A stretch of 64,000 nt of DNA, taken from assembly GCF_003144245.1 (NCBI RefSeq), contig NW_020289984.1, forward strand, positions 248,001 through 312,000. Reading direction: 5' to 3'. This document shows positions 18,633 to 29,800 of this stretch, one piece after another. The translations under genes were made by a program, and so were the position numbers. The notes under the pieces were generated by a model that did not search any database, was not told the origin of the DNA, and saw nothing but the letters and a program-made list of their open reading frames with translations. The stretch's first letter is position 1. Every line of letters begins with the position of its first letter. Source of the DNA: Jaminaea rosea. Its lineage: Eukaryota > Basidiomycota > Exobasidiomycetes > Microstromatales.

Positions 18633-19125
18633 ACTGGTCGAGAAGTAGCTTAGAATGGTGGGAGACGAGGGAAGAGAAGAAGCTGACATGAGTACTACCT
18701 GCGCCGAAACGGTTGCCTCAGCCTGCGAGGCGCAAGGACGCGAGCTGCTGCTAAGCACACGCGACGCTGCCTTGCCTGCCTGGCTCACGACCGCGCCTGT
18801 CCAGCGGCTCTGCGCTGCTCACTGTGCCCGTTCTTCCTGTCCTGTATGAACATCACCAGCATCACCGCCCGCCTCCCTAGCGCGCCCGTCCGGTCACACT
18901 CTCCCACGCCTCAATCTCCTCAGAATCGGCCAGCCTCCTCCTCTGTACGTGTGCCGGTGGCAGCCAACCAGTCGGTTCATCTACTCCTTGGATGTGGTGC
19001 GCTCGATGAGGGCAGTGCTTGGCCTCGTGAAAGAAGATAGCATGGGCCTTGCAAGAGGTGCAGTGTCCCGTCCTGGGATCGTACTTGAGGCGCAAGTGAA
19101 GGCTCATGAGCACGCATCCGAGCAT

Positions 19126-19416
19126 CTTAGAGAAGGGGCATTGTGAAGGCTCCCGCTCGGAGAGGCAAACAATCGTGGGTCAAAAGGCGATTTGCCCAGA
19201 GGAGAAAAGGCGCCCACGAGGAGCGCATCGTGTGGGGAATGAAAGGATAGCGCGAAAGCGGACCAGGCGAGGAAAGGGCGGAGAGCGGAGAGCGGAGAGG
19301 AGTGGAGACGAGATGTGAGCTCTCTCCGTCCGCGCTCTCTCTCTCCTCAGCAACTTCTCGATCATCTGCACATCCCCGGCCGCTCAAGTGAGAAGGCATT
19401 CACTCAACTGCGCAAG
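19126..19416. promoter_or_regulatory. COA1 upstream region
   Basis: Between the relic and the COA1 start there is a purine-rich stretch (about 19255-19310, GGAGAGCGGAGAGCGGAGAGG) followed by a pyrimidine-rich stretch (about 19330-19350). The COA1 frame is open back to an ATG at 19315, but that extension lacks targeting features. Confidence 0.35.
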
Positions 19417-20157
19417 ATGCTTTCAACACCCACAATGGCCTCCATGAGACGGCCACTCTTTGCCTCGCTACCAGCACCGCATCTTGGTGCTGCTACAACG
19501 GCGGCGACCCGCTCCCTCCCAAGGAGCATTCAGCGACATCGCCTCGCCCACACCAGCTCGGCAGGAAGTCCCTCCTCATCCTCATCAGCATCAGCACGAC
19601 CACCCCCAACTCAGCGCCCGCTACCTTCTCTCCCTCCGCGGTCACGCCGCCCGCTCATCATCTGCACCCTTCTCGTCCTCTCCATCGCAAGCTGGGGAAC
19701 CTTCACCTCCCTCGCCATGAACGACGAGCGAGCAAACTCTTCCGCATTCCGCTCGGCCCTCAACATGGTGCGCGACTCGCCGCGAGTACGGGAGTTGCTC
19801 AAGGTGGAGGGAGGTGAGGCGGTCACGACGAAAAAGGAGTGGTGGCTGGCTCCGTATGGCGGGGGAGTATGGGTTGGGGGTAGCGTCAATATGATGCAGG
19901 GCAAGTGCGATGTCATGTTCAGGGTGGGGACGACGCGCGTGGGCGGTGGTGAGTTGGCGTGGCGCAGCGCGACATTGAGATGAAGTACCAGAACCTGACC
20001 CCCCGCCTCGCCCTTCACCCGCACAGAAACGGCCACCGTCTACTTCACCTCGATCCGACGCTCTCAGGTGGGGTCATTCGAGAATCTGCGCTTCCTTGTG
20101 GTGAGGGACTCGGATGGGGAGAGGATCAGCCTGCTGCCCGAGGACGGCGGGGCGTAA
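19417..20157 (+). CDS. COA1: Coa1, cytochrome c oxidase assembly factor 1
   Basis: Inner-membrane factor acting early in complex IV assembly, linking Cox1 synthesis and maturation with the Shy1 stage. Exons 19417-19948 and 20027-20157, with a 78-nt intron (donor GTGAGT, acceptor CACAG), give 220 residues. The N-terminus is a long Arg/Ser-rich presequence. A single membrane helix IICTLLVLSIASWGTFTSLA (about residue 82-101) precedes the family domain: NDERANSSAFRSALNMVRDS, the WVGGSVNMMQGKCDVMFRV core, and after the splice TATVYFTSIRR and FENLRFLVVRDSDGERI. The start at 19417 is preferred over 19315 because it gives a clean mitochondrial leader. It is tail to tail with PMT4 (120 bp between the stops). 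Confidence 0.88.
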
Positions 20158-20277
20158 CGACGAGAAGGCCAGGAGCGCGGGGGGCAATGCATGCATTCAT
20201 TTCGAGAATCAACGAACCGTCTGATGGATGAGATGATGCGGTGTGCGACAGAGACTTTCGTTCAGCATGCGCCTCGC

Positions 20278-23200
20278 CTACGCAGGAGGGACCTCATTCG
20301 CAGGCTTGGCTGGAGCAGGAGCTGACGGCTTAGCCGGATCGCCCGCCGCCTGCTGCTGCTGCTGATGATGATGTCCACCCGCGACCCCAGCCGTTCCCTC
20401 GAGCACCATAGCCTCCACCTTCTCCTGGTCCATCGCAGCGCCTCCGCCATCGTGGTGCTCGACCTTGCCATCCCCGGGCATGATCACGGGCTGGATGGAG
20501 AAGACGTTCTCCTCATCTCCAGGCTTCGCCACTGGGGCAGGCGGGGCAGCAGCAGCCGCGTCCGCCGGAGGAGCTGCTGCCACGGGCTCGGCTTTGTGTC
20601 CACCCGCAGCGGCGGCGCCGCCGGCGCCACTGTGCTGCGCTTGCTTCGGTACGTCTTCAAAGGCGTGCTGGCCTGGCTGAGGCATTCCCAAAGCCGCCTC
20701 TGCAGCAGCCTCCGTCACCCCACCTACGCCAGCCTTGGCTGCATCGTACGCCTCTACGGGGCTAGTCTGGCCCAGCGTGTGGACGGCGGGCGGGAAAGTC
20801 TTGTACTCGGCGAGGCTGGAGGGGAAGTCGCGGCAGTTGAAGTCCCACGTCTTCAGCCAGCGTGCCCGCTCGCAGCGCTTGACCGTCCAGGGCCCGGCGT
20901 ACGTGAGTGGGCTAAATTCGAGGTACACCAGAACGACCAATCCGACTGCGGCGCTTGCGGCGGCGAGGCGGAAGCGCGGGCGCAGACCTGCGGTGACCAG
21001 GTCGAAGAGGAGGGCGAGTAGCAGGACCGCAAAGTAGAGGGAAGGGAGGTAGTGGTGGATGAAGAGTTGGCGGGACATGAGGGCGAAGGGGAAGAAGTGC
21101 AGCGAATACGCGAGGAAGAGGAATGAGGCCTGGTGTGGAGAAAGGGGGAGTCAGTCACCGCTTCCAATCAGTCTGACCTTCCAGTCGCACGCTCACCGTT
21201 CGGTCGTAAAAGACAATCGTCGAGTCGAGGAAGTCGCTAGCGCCACGTTTCTCTCGCAGCATGAGGATAGCTCGTGCACCTACGTAGACGAGCACGGCAA
21301 CAGTAGCCCCCCACCAGACAAGCGGGTTGCCGACGAGGTAGATCTGACGATGGTCCTTGCTCCAGAAGTTGATGCCGCGACGCAGGACGGGCCAAGTCTT
21401 GGGTCGCGAGTCGTAGACGTGTCGCTCCGTCAGCCCCGCATTCGTCTCCCACATGACCTTTTGCAGCTCCCAGAACTTGGACAAGAAGGAGGGGCGCAGG
21501 TAGTTGATCGTCTTTGCTGGGCGTACGGCCACGGGGTCCTCCTCGCCATCCTCGTCAACGCCCAAACTCTTGTCGCCTGCGACGGAGATACGCGGGTGAC
21601 GACTAGACTCGACGAACCAGAGGGAATTGGGGCGGGTAGGACTCTTGTTGCAGGTGACCTCCTGCTGGCCGAAACCCCATTCGGGGAGGGGAATCTTGTG
21701 GCTGAAGAGGTAGCAGCCCGTGAGGGTGTGGCGCAGCCTGAAAACCGTGCGGAGAGAGCGCACGCGCATGCTCGAGGGAGCGTCATCGGGCGAGCCGCGC
21801 TCGATCTCGACGCGCCAATTGTCGTTGGCATCGCCGGCGAAGCCAGGGAAGCCGTATCCTGTCACCTCGTTCTGGAAGTCGGACTCCGTGACTGGAGGGC
21901 GGTTAGATTCGTGCGAGTGGAGACGCTTGTCTGTCATGCGATGGACTAGGCGGACTTCCATGCCGTGGGTAAGATAGAGGACCCTGTGCGCGAGGAGGGA
22001 ATGAGTGAGCTACTGTAGGCCGGCAGTCTCGGCGCGCGCACTCACTTCTTCCTCTTGTACTTTTCCGACTCGTGCGGCCCACCCGTCGTGAGCGGCACGC
22101 CATTCTCATCGGTCGGCGTGGGCGGGTCATCTGGCCCGGGCGCCGCAAGAATGTACCACTCGTTGTTCTCGTCCGAGTGCGGGTAGAGGGTAATTTGCTG
22201 CTGTCCAGATCCAGCGGGATAGTTGTGGGAGTGCGAGTGGAGCAGCCCGCCCTGCGTGTTGAGATGTCGAATTGTGACCGTAGATCCTAGAGCCACGTCA
22301 GCGTACGTGTCCGGCATGCCGTGCCCCACAAGCGTGTGCTGGAAGGCAGACGACATGAAGCCGTCACCGTCGCCCGAGTGATTGAGGACGCCCAGGTGGA
22401 CGGCAAAGGACAAGAGGTAGACGATGAAGGGGACAACGATGAGGCCGAGGACGCGTGCGAGGAAGTGGCGCCAGAGAGTAGACATGGGCATGCGTACGTC
22501 GCCGAGGTGGGACCAGAGCTGAGCGATGGTGCTGACGCCAATCGTGGCAATGGTGAAGAGGCCCACCCACTTTGTCGATACGACACAGCCCAAGAAGCCG
22601 CCCGTCGACAGAAGCCATGCCCACCACTGCGGACCAAATGCCCTCTTGCGCTCCTCGTTGCAGAACTCGACCCAGCAGTAGGCAGTGGCTGCGGTGAAGA
22701 AGACGAGGAAAGAGTCGAGGAGGATGAGGCGCGATTGCGTAGCCAGAGCGTTGTCGAACAGAATGAAAAGCGAGCCGACGATGGCGGTGGTGCCGCGCAG
22801 TGAGAGAGCCCGAAGCGTGAGGTACGAGAGGGGCACCAGAGCCACGCCAAGCATGGCAGGCAGCATCCGCATAGCTACGTAGGGTACGGGCCTGTCGTTG
22901 CCGACAATGTATTCCTTGCCGATGTCCTTGAAGTCGAAGCTGCCGTCGAAGCCAGCCATCTTGGCTGTACCGGCGATCAACAGCTTGGCCAGGGGCGGGT
23001 GCACATCCATGAAGAATTTGCGGTTGATGTACTTGGTCGCAAAGCCACCGAAATGAACCTCATCGAAGACGACGCTCGACGGCTGACCGATCTTGTATAG
23101 ACGAAAGGCGAGGGCGACGAGGGTGAGCGGGAGTAGAATCGGCAGTTGGGAACGGATAGACGTGGGCAGCTGAGACACGTAGGTGCGCGAGATAGCCTTG

Positions 23201-23346
23201 GGAGATGAGGGTCGACCGTTGATGGGACCACGCGACTTGCCTACCATGGACGAAGTGCGGGGTGGTGCCGAGTAGGGATCATCGTGAGAAGAAGCCGCAG
23301 CGGCAGACGCAGACGCAGCCGTGTTGCGGGGACGGAGCGACGCCAT
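20278..23346 (-). CDS. PMT4: protein O-mannosyltransferase, PMT4 subfamily
   Basis: ER multi-pass enzyme transferring mannose from dolichyl-phosphate-mannose to Ser/Thr of secreted and membrane proteins. Exons 23346-22046, 21983-21197 and 21129-20278 (introns 62 and 67 nt) give about 979 residues. The GT39 domain holds the catalytic acidic pair DEVHFGGF (about residue 94) and multiple membrane helices. The MIR-domain signature LLHSHSHNYPAGSGQQQ with DENNEW is characteristic of Pmt4 rather than Pmt1/2. After exon 1 the frame runs into KVLYLTHGMEVRLVHRMTDK. The last exon carries the C-terminal helices and then an extra Ala/Pro/His/Gln-rich tail of about 200 residues (ending PAPAKPANEVPPA) not present in yeast Pmt4 (about 762 residues). 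It is divergent from MTFP1. Confidence 0.95.
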
Positions 23347-23725
23347 GCCGGGGCGTGACGATGGAGGAGCTGATAGGGTGGAGAAGAATAGAGATGAAGA
23401 AGAAGGAGGAGAAAGAGACGCGCCCTCTACGCCTTGGCTTTGCTGAGATTAAGGTTGAGGAGCACACGCGGGAGCCAACCAGCGAGGAACCAAGCAGCGC
23501 TGGCTCGCTCGCCGGAAGCAACACAAGGCCCCTTCAAGCGCGGACCGTGCATGAAGCGCGAAACACGACCGCGTGGCGTGGCAATTCGCCGCACCAAGAT
23601 TAGGTAAGCAACTCCTCGAGGTGGAGAGACCCGCAAGATACGGACAAGGGAAAGCGCAGCAGAAGCGGCGGTTCAGCACTTACCATAGTCGTCTCCTCCT
23701 CGTTGCTCGCCCACCTCACGCCGCC
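23347..23725. promoter_or_regulatory. divergent region between PMT4 and MTFP1
   Basis: 379 bases between the two start codons. It holds a GA-rich tract at about 23385-23425 that is pyrimidine-rich on the PMT4 sense strand. No other gene is seen; the MTFP1 frame is open back to 23573 but the upstream part has no domain. Confidence 0.4.
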
Positions 23726-24757
23726 ATGTCAGTTCCAGGCGAGCCGGATGCCGTCGAGAATGCCATGGAGCAAGGCCCTGGCCGCTACGCCGTATTCGCC
23801 AATCGCCTTCGCACGGCCTTCGTGTCTGGCCTGCGGTACAGCGCCTACTCATCCGAGCTCGGCGAGGCATTTCGTCCCATGACCAAGCCGGCAGTCGTAC
23901 GTGGTTTGTACGCCATCAGTTGGACATGGGTCAGCGGTGATGTGGCCTACGCCGGATACAAGGCGCGAGAACAGCATAGACGCATGGCCGAGGAGGAAAA
24001 GGATCCGGCGCTCAAAGCCAAGAGGATCGCAGAGGAGCTGGCTGAGAAGGCCAAGCATGCGGTCCAGGGCAGTGACGCCGGCTCACAGACGCACCACGAG
24101 CAACACCACGAGGGTGGAACCAAGATCAGCCCACTCGAATTGTCCGAGAATGGCTACATCGCCCTCGTATCGACAAGGAGAGCCGTCCTGCAGAGTCTCG
24201 TCTCAATGGCTTTGCCTGCCGTCACAGTCCATCAGACAGTCCACTATTCGGCGCCGCTCTTCAACAAGTTCTTTACTAACCATCGCGTCAAGGCGTTCGG
24301 GCCTACCGCGCTCGGTCTGAGTTTGATTCCCTTCTTCGTGAGTCCGACGGGAGGGGCGCGATAGAGAGGACGAAGCCAACTCACAGTATTCTCGCTGCCT
24401 CTACTACGCCTCCAGCCGCTTCTCTTTGACGAGCCCGGCGAAAAGTTCGTCGACGGCGCCTTTGACTACGCCGAGGCACTCTACTTTGGCAAGGCGGCTC
24501 CGAGCGCGGAAACGGCAAAGGCGACCGCCATGCCTCTCGCTCTTGTGGGCACGGCATCGATGGGCAAGGGACTGAGAAGGCAGTGGGCCTCGCAATCGAT
24601 GTCGGTAGCGACGGCGACGAGCACAGCGCTGAGGGCTGCACGCCCGAACGCTTGGATGGTGGGAGGGGGATCGATGTTGGCGGCTGCAGCTGCCGTTGGG
24701 GCCTCAGCGACATCATCACGGCCGGCGAGCTCACTCGAGACGATGTCCTCTTCGTAG
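23726..24757 (+). CDS. MTP18/MTFP1 mitochondrial fission process protein
   Basis: Inner-membrane protein of the MTFP1 (MTP18) family, linked in animals to mitochondrial division and cristae upkeep. Exons 23726-24337 and 24416-24757 (78-nt intron) give about 317 residues. Family signatures are NRLRTAFVSGLRYSAYSSELGEAFRP, VVRGLYAISWTWVSGDVAYAGYK, LVSMALPAVTVHQTVHYSAP and TALGLSLIPFF, joined through the splice to PLLFDEPGEKFVDGAFDYA. The acceptor at 24415 rather than 24386 is chosen because it alone keeps the conserved FDEP frame. A charged helical insert (EEEKDPALKAKRIAEELAE) sits in the middle. The C-terminal 90 residues are Ala/Ser-rich and not conserved. The in-frame ATG at 23573 is less likely as start. 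Confidence 0.88.
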
Positions 24758-25078
24758 CATAGCATTACCATGGCTTCTCATTCTGGTCGGGGATTTGCAA
24801 ATAGATGCCATCATCGCTCCCGCATCGCTCACGCAGCTGCTCTCCGCGTGCTCCGCTCTGTCCCTGTCCTGCTCCCCTCCCCGCCCCCGCTTTGCTCCGC
24901 ACGTGAGTCGAGGCGTGAGTCGAGGCAGCGCCAACCGGCTCGGGCGCCTATCGGCTAGCCCGAGGTTGAGGGCGAGGGGCCGGACAAGACGCATAAGCAA
25001 CTCAACTCACTTCGGGAGTCAGAAGCGCACAGCGTTCTTGTATCCTTACCACATCACCACCTCTTACTCCCCATCAAC
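24758..25078. other. acyl-CoA dehydrogenase upstream region
   Basis: 321 bases between the MTFP1 stop and the ACAD start, with an internal duplication of GTGAGTCGAGGC at about 24902-24924. No credible gene. Confidence 0.4.
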
Positions 25079-26605
25079 ATGTCCCTCCGCGCCTCCTCGT
25101 CCTCCATCCTGCGATCTGGCATCGCCGCCGGCGCTACTAGAGGAGCAGCAGCTACTTTGCCCCTCCGCAGCGGCGCTGTGGCTCTCCCTCGCCACGCAAC
25201 ACTTCCTCGTGCTCGCGCCCCTGCTGCTCCCCGTAGCTTCTCCACCACCACTCGCCGTGCTGAGGAGTACGAGTCCCCCTTCGGCATCAACTCTCTCTCC
25301 AAGCTGACCGAGGAGGAAGAGATGCTCCGCGACGCCGTCCGTCGTTTTGCAGAGGATGTCGTCGCCCCGCGCGTTGAGGCAATGGACGAAGCAGAGAAGA
25401 TGGATCCGGCAGTTATCAAGGGCCTCTTTGAGCAAGGTCTCATGGGCATCGAGACTGACCCCGAGTTTGGCGGTGCGGGCGGATCCTTCACGTCGGCCAT
25501 CATCGTCATCGAGGAGCTTGCCAAGGTCGACGCCTCCGTCTCTGTGCTCTGTGACGTGCACAACACCCTTGTCGACACTGTGATGCGCAAGTATGCGAGC
25601 AAGGAGCTTCAGGAGAAGTACCTTCCTCAGCTTTCCGAGAGCAAGCTGGGCTCCTTCTGCCTCAGTGAGCCGGCGAGCGGATCGGACGCCTTTGCGATGA
25701 AGACGAGCTGCAAGAAGTCGGACGATGGCAAGCACTGGATCATCAATGGCTCCAAGATGTGGATCACCAACTCGGCAGAGGCGGTGAGTAGATGCGCCAA
25801 GAGGTCGCGCTGTCTCGCTTCCCCCTTACTGACCTCGCACTCTCCGCCTCGCGCCCACCGCTAGGACTTCTTTATCGTCTTTGCGCAAGGCGACCCCTCC
25901 AAGGGATACAAGGGCATTAGCGCCTTTGCCGTCGAGCGCGAGCATGGCATCGAGATTGCCAAGAAGGAGAAGAAGCTCGGCATCAAGGTGTGCACGAGGC
26001 CCGCCAAAGCAGCATTTGCGGGGTGTGCACTCGGCTGACCTTTTCTTCTCCCTGTCCCTCCGCATCAGGCCTCCTCGACGTGCACTGTCAACTTCGACGA
26101 GATCAAGATTCCCATCGGCAACCTCATCGGCGAAGAGGGCAAGGGTTACAAGATTGCCATCGAGATCCTCAACGAGGGCCGCGTTGGCATCGGTGCCCAG
26201 ATGATCGGTCTCGCCCAGGGCGCCTACGACAAGGCCGTCCGCTACGCCTTTGAGCGCAAGCAGTTCGGCAAGCCCGTCGCTTCCTTCCAGGGCATGCAGT
26301 TCCAGATGGCTCAGGCCCTCACTGACATCGAAGCCGCGCGCATGCTCGTGTACAACGCTGCGAGGCTGAAGGAGGAGGGCAGGCCCTTCACAAAGCAGGC
26401 CGCTATGGCTAAGCTCTTCTCCAGTCAGGTTGCGCAGCGCGTTGCTGGTCAGGCCATCGAGTGGGCTGGTGGCCAAGGATTCACGAGGGAGATGGGACTG
26501 AGCAAGTACTGGTGCGACTCCAAGATTGGGGCCATCTACGAGGGCACGAGCAACATCCAGTTGCAGACCATCTTCAAGCTGTCGCAGGCCGAGATGGGTT
26601 TGTAG
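25079..26605 (+). CDS. mitochondrial short/branched-chain acyl-CoA dehydrogenase
   Basis: FAD enzyme that oxidises acyl-CoA to 2-enoyl-CoA in mitochondrial fatty-acid or isoleucine/valine breakdown, passing electrons to ETF. Exons 25079-25783, 25865-25987 and 26069-26605 (introns 81 and 81 nt) give 454 residues. A Ser/Arg/Ala presequence of about 60 residues ends near RSFSTTTRR. Then come the N-terminal helical domain, the FAD/substrate loop SFCLSEPASGSDAFAMKT, the TVNFDEIKIPIGNLIGEEG strand, RVGIGAQMIGLAQGAYD and the C-terminal IEWAGGQGFTREM and IGAIYEGTSNIQLQTI; the Glu of YEGTSNIQ is the usual catalytic base position. Short/branched-chain type is inferred from overall resemblance to ACADSB. 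Confidence 0.93.
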
Positions 26606-26877
26606 AGGTGCCGTGCGTGCTGATGATACTCGCCGCTCAATGTTAGACTTTCATGACCTCGGCGTGTGAGTGAGGCGTGAGCTGTCGTTGCGGCAAGCCC
26701 GCCACTTTACGCGTCGCCGCTGTGGCCGCCGCCGCCGCCGCTTCCGCCGCTGACCGTGCCTGAATGAGCCCGCCTCCTTGCTGAGCATTTGCGACCGCCA
26801 TCTCTTCCCTCCTTACCATCATTCTTCTCTCTTGCCAGTCTTCCCCAACATCGTCCTCTCAACATTGTCCTCTCACT

Positions 26878-29800
26878 ATGGCCGCACCTGATCCCGCAGC
26901 TGCGGCCACACCCACCCCACCGACCGGAGTGGTAACACGCCGCACCCACTCGCGCAACGCAGACATCGCCCCCGTCAAGCAGGGTAATGCTCAGCAGAAA
27001 CCGTCCATCGAGCTCACAAGCTTCACCGACTGGATAGTCGCGCCCGACGCAGGTGCGGCGACGGATACCACTCGCCCTCACGACGATGCGCTGAACGCTG
27101 TGCAGGCCTTTCAGTTCCAGCGTCCCAACCAGCAGCGTGGCGCACCGAGCAAGAATGACTCAGCACCAGCATACAAGGGGACCAGCTCCAACGGTGAAAC
27201 GCCTACGCATTACCCACCCTTTCCCAGCCCCAACCGAAGGGCATTTGAGCCTAGCAAGAAGGCCACACCACATCAGCAGCAAGCGGCGACGGTCCAAAAG
27301 CCGGATGTCACAGCTCCTCGCATGGCTGGCAGCGCGCGTACTCCCTCTCTCGGGACCGCTCTCGCAGGCCTACATGCCTCTCCCAGTAGCTCCCTTGGAG
27401 ATGCTCAATCGAAGCAAACGAGCACCAGGGGTCGCGACACTACGCCTTCGCCAGTGAGCGCGATGACGAGTCTCTTCAGGAGTCTTGACGCTGATGTTGC
27501 TCTGCCCTGTGCCCCTGGCCAAGCTCACCCGTGACCTCACGCCTCGCAATGACAGCAGTGAGCCGACCACCACCCCGTTCTCCATGCCACCGGCTGATGT
27601 CATTCTCATTCTTCCCGCCGCACAGTGCTCGCACCCGACCAGCAGCCCTTCAACACACCCACGCGCACGGCATCAGCTGGTCAGCGCGACCCACTCCCGT
27701 GCCCGTCGGCTGCAACCTCAATCCTCTCCGACCTCATCTCTGGCAATGCAGCCAAGCGCACGCGCAGCCAAACCGCTGACACCTTTGGAGATGAGAGCGA
27801 CGCTGGGCGCCCCGCCAAGCGCACAAACAAGCTCAAAGTCGAGGCCCCCGAGTCTATGCTGATCGGCAAGCAGTCTCGCGACTTGCTCGACAACATTGGT
27901 GCCGTGGCGAGGGAGCGCGACGAGCTCAAGCACAGGACGGAGAGCTTGCATCTGACCATCGAGGCGCTTGAGAAGAAGATCTTCAGCAGAGAAAAGGAGC
28001 TCGACGCCATGAGGCTTAACACGAGGGAGATGGTGCGCAAGGCGCAGGGTGTGATGCAAGTGTGAGTGGGGGCGAGGTGGTGATGGTGCGCAAAGTCGCG
28101 GCTCTGACCCTGCTCTCCCTCTCTCGCACGCAGCGCCGACGAGGTCAAGAGCGATTGCTTCGCTCAGCAAGTAAGCTACCGAGTTGCCGTGGAACAGCTA
28201 CGCGAGGAGAAGAGTCTCCTTCAAGAAGAGCGCAAGACGTTTGCCGACTTTTTGAACGGCGACGACGATGGGTCACTTTGCTCAGTCAAGCGCACGATTG
28301 AGCATATCCGCGCGCAGGGCATCGAGCCTTTTCGCCTCACAAGCCAGTCTCTCAACGACATCAAAGCTGCATACAACAAGGAGAAGGAAAATGCTCAGCA
28401 GGCTCAGTATGATCGCGCGTATGAGAGGGAGCGAGTCAAGGTGGGACTAGACCTGAGACAGCCAGAAGAGCGAGCTGTGCTGATCATTGACGTCTCGCGC
28501 GGCCAGGAACTCACCACCGAGCTGCACAAGTCAGCCACCAAATACGAAGCCAAGACCGCCGAGCTGACCACCATGCTCAAGCAAGTCGAAGAGCTCAAGG
28601 CAGAACGCCGCATCCTCGAGCAGAGAGAGGACGACTTCCTTGTCTTCAAGGCCGAGGCAATTGACAAGAGCAAGGAGCAAGCCACTCAGCTCATCGCAGC
28701 TAGCGAGCGAGAGGGGAAGCTTCGCGGCAGGATTGAAGATGCTGAGAAGTTGCTGGGTGAAAAGGAGAAGGAGAAGGTTGATCTCAAGAGGCAGCACGTG
28801 GACATGGAGCGGAGGTGAGTCCGTGGGCGAGGGCAACGGGTGGGGAGCTGAACTGACACAGTATCGTGGCCCCTCAGGCTTGCTACCACGCAGACGCACC
28901 TCGAAGACAAGCAAGAGGAGCTTGAGGAGCTTGAAGATCAGCTTGAGCAGCAACGCGAGGAGCTCAACGAGCAAGCTGACGAGATCACGAAGCTTTCTAA
29001 TGACAAGGAAGAGCTGCAAAAGAAGGTGAAAGAAGCGCAGCAGACAATTGACTTCCACCAAAAGAGGTAAGACGCAGCGTATCAGCACGCTCCTGGGCAA
29101 AGCTGATGGCTCCTTCGTCCCTGATCGCTTCTCGTTGCCCTCGCTGCGCAGCATCAGTGCCCTCACCGACTCACGCAACGAGTCGACCGACGAAATTCGC
29201 CACCTCAAACGCAAACTCCAAGATTACGAGGAAGACCACCTTACTCGCCAGCGCAATGATGTGCACATCGACACGCTCAAGCAGCAGCTCGACGAGCTTC
29301 GCGCCTCGAAGTCGCACTCTGAGGAGGAGCTCAGCCGCATCCGACTCGAAGACATGCAAAAGGGGTATCGCCTTGAGCAAGCCCAACAGCAGGAGTCGCG
29401 CCTTCGCACCGACGTCGACGCTGCCCGCGCTCGCGAGGCAAAGTTGCGCGACGAGATGGAGCAGGGTAACGCAGAGCGCAACAACCTGCTTCGCCAGATT
29501 CAAGGGATTGAGAGCCAGCTAGCCAAGGCTCGTGACCAGGCAGACAAGGCCCGCGGTGATGCTGCCGAGCATAAGCATGGATTGATGGAGAGTCGAGCCA
29601 ACGAGGATCGCTTGCGTGCTGAGGCCACGTCGGCCAAATTGGAGGTAGAGAGGGTGAAAGAAGCGAGCCGTTTATTGGACGAGGAGAGGGCGAGGGGCGT
29701 TGCCGCATTGGTTGCTGAGCAACAAAAGGTGGGCCAATACGAGGTAGACAAGGCAGCCGTTCAGCGTGCAAGGGCGAACGTTGTCGCCAGGTATGAAGCC

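Larger units (their letters stand above)
16780..19125 (-). mobile_element. decayed LINE relic lacking its reverse-transcriptase half
   Basis: Minus-strand remnants match the intact element in order. An ORF1 tail (19125-18877) has CTSCKAHAIFFHEAKHC, matching CGFCRGEAASFHLYENC. The ORF2 start at 17740 reads MAALRISTWNAASL against MSTLRIATWNAQSL, then a frame change, then SDILFIQEARM. At about 17310 IIIGADWNMPPS matches IIIGGDWNMMPS, and GRRM then jumps to GYRPQQQATDTVQRW, skipping roughly 115 codons of endonuclease. The helical linker HLAYFAKLPVGAAHKRAADEV continues to 16898, and LPIMTENDQEITEPQE (about 16865) matches LPSMLEDGEEVSDPQE. Nothing beyond, including the whole reverse transcriptase, is found. 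It is clearly diverged from the intact copy, so it is an older or different subfamily. Confidence 0.88.

Noticed and set aside
21059-21949. 296-codon plus-strand frame
   Set aside because: Antisense to PMT4 exons 2 and 3.
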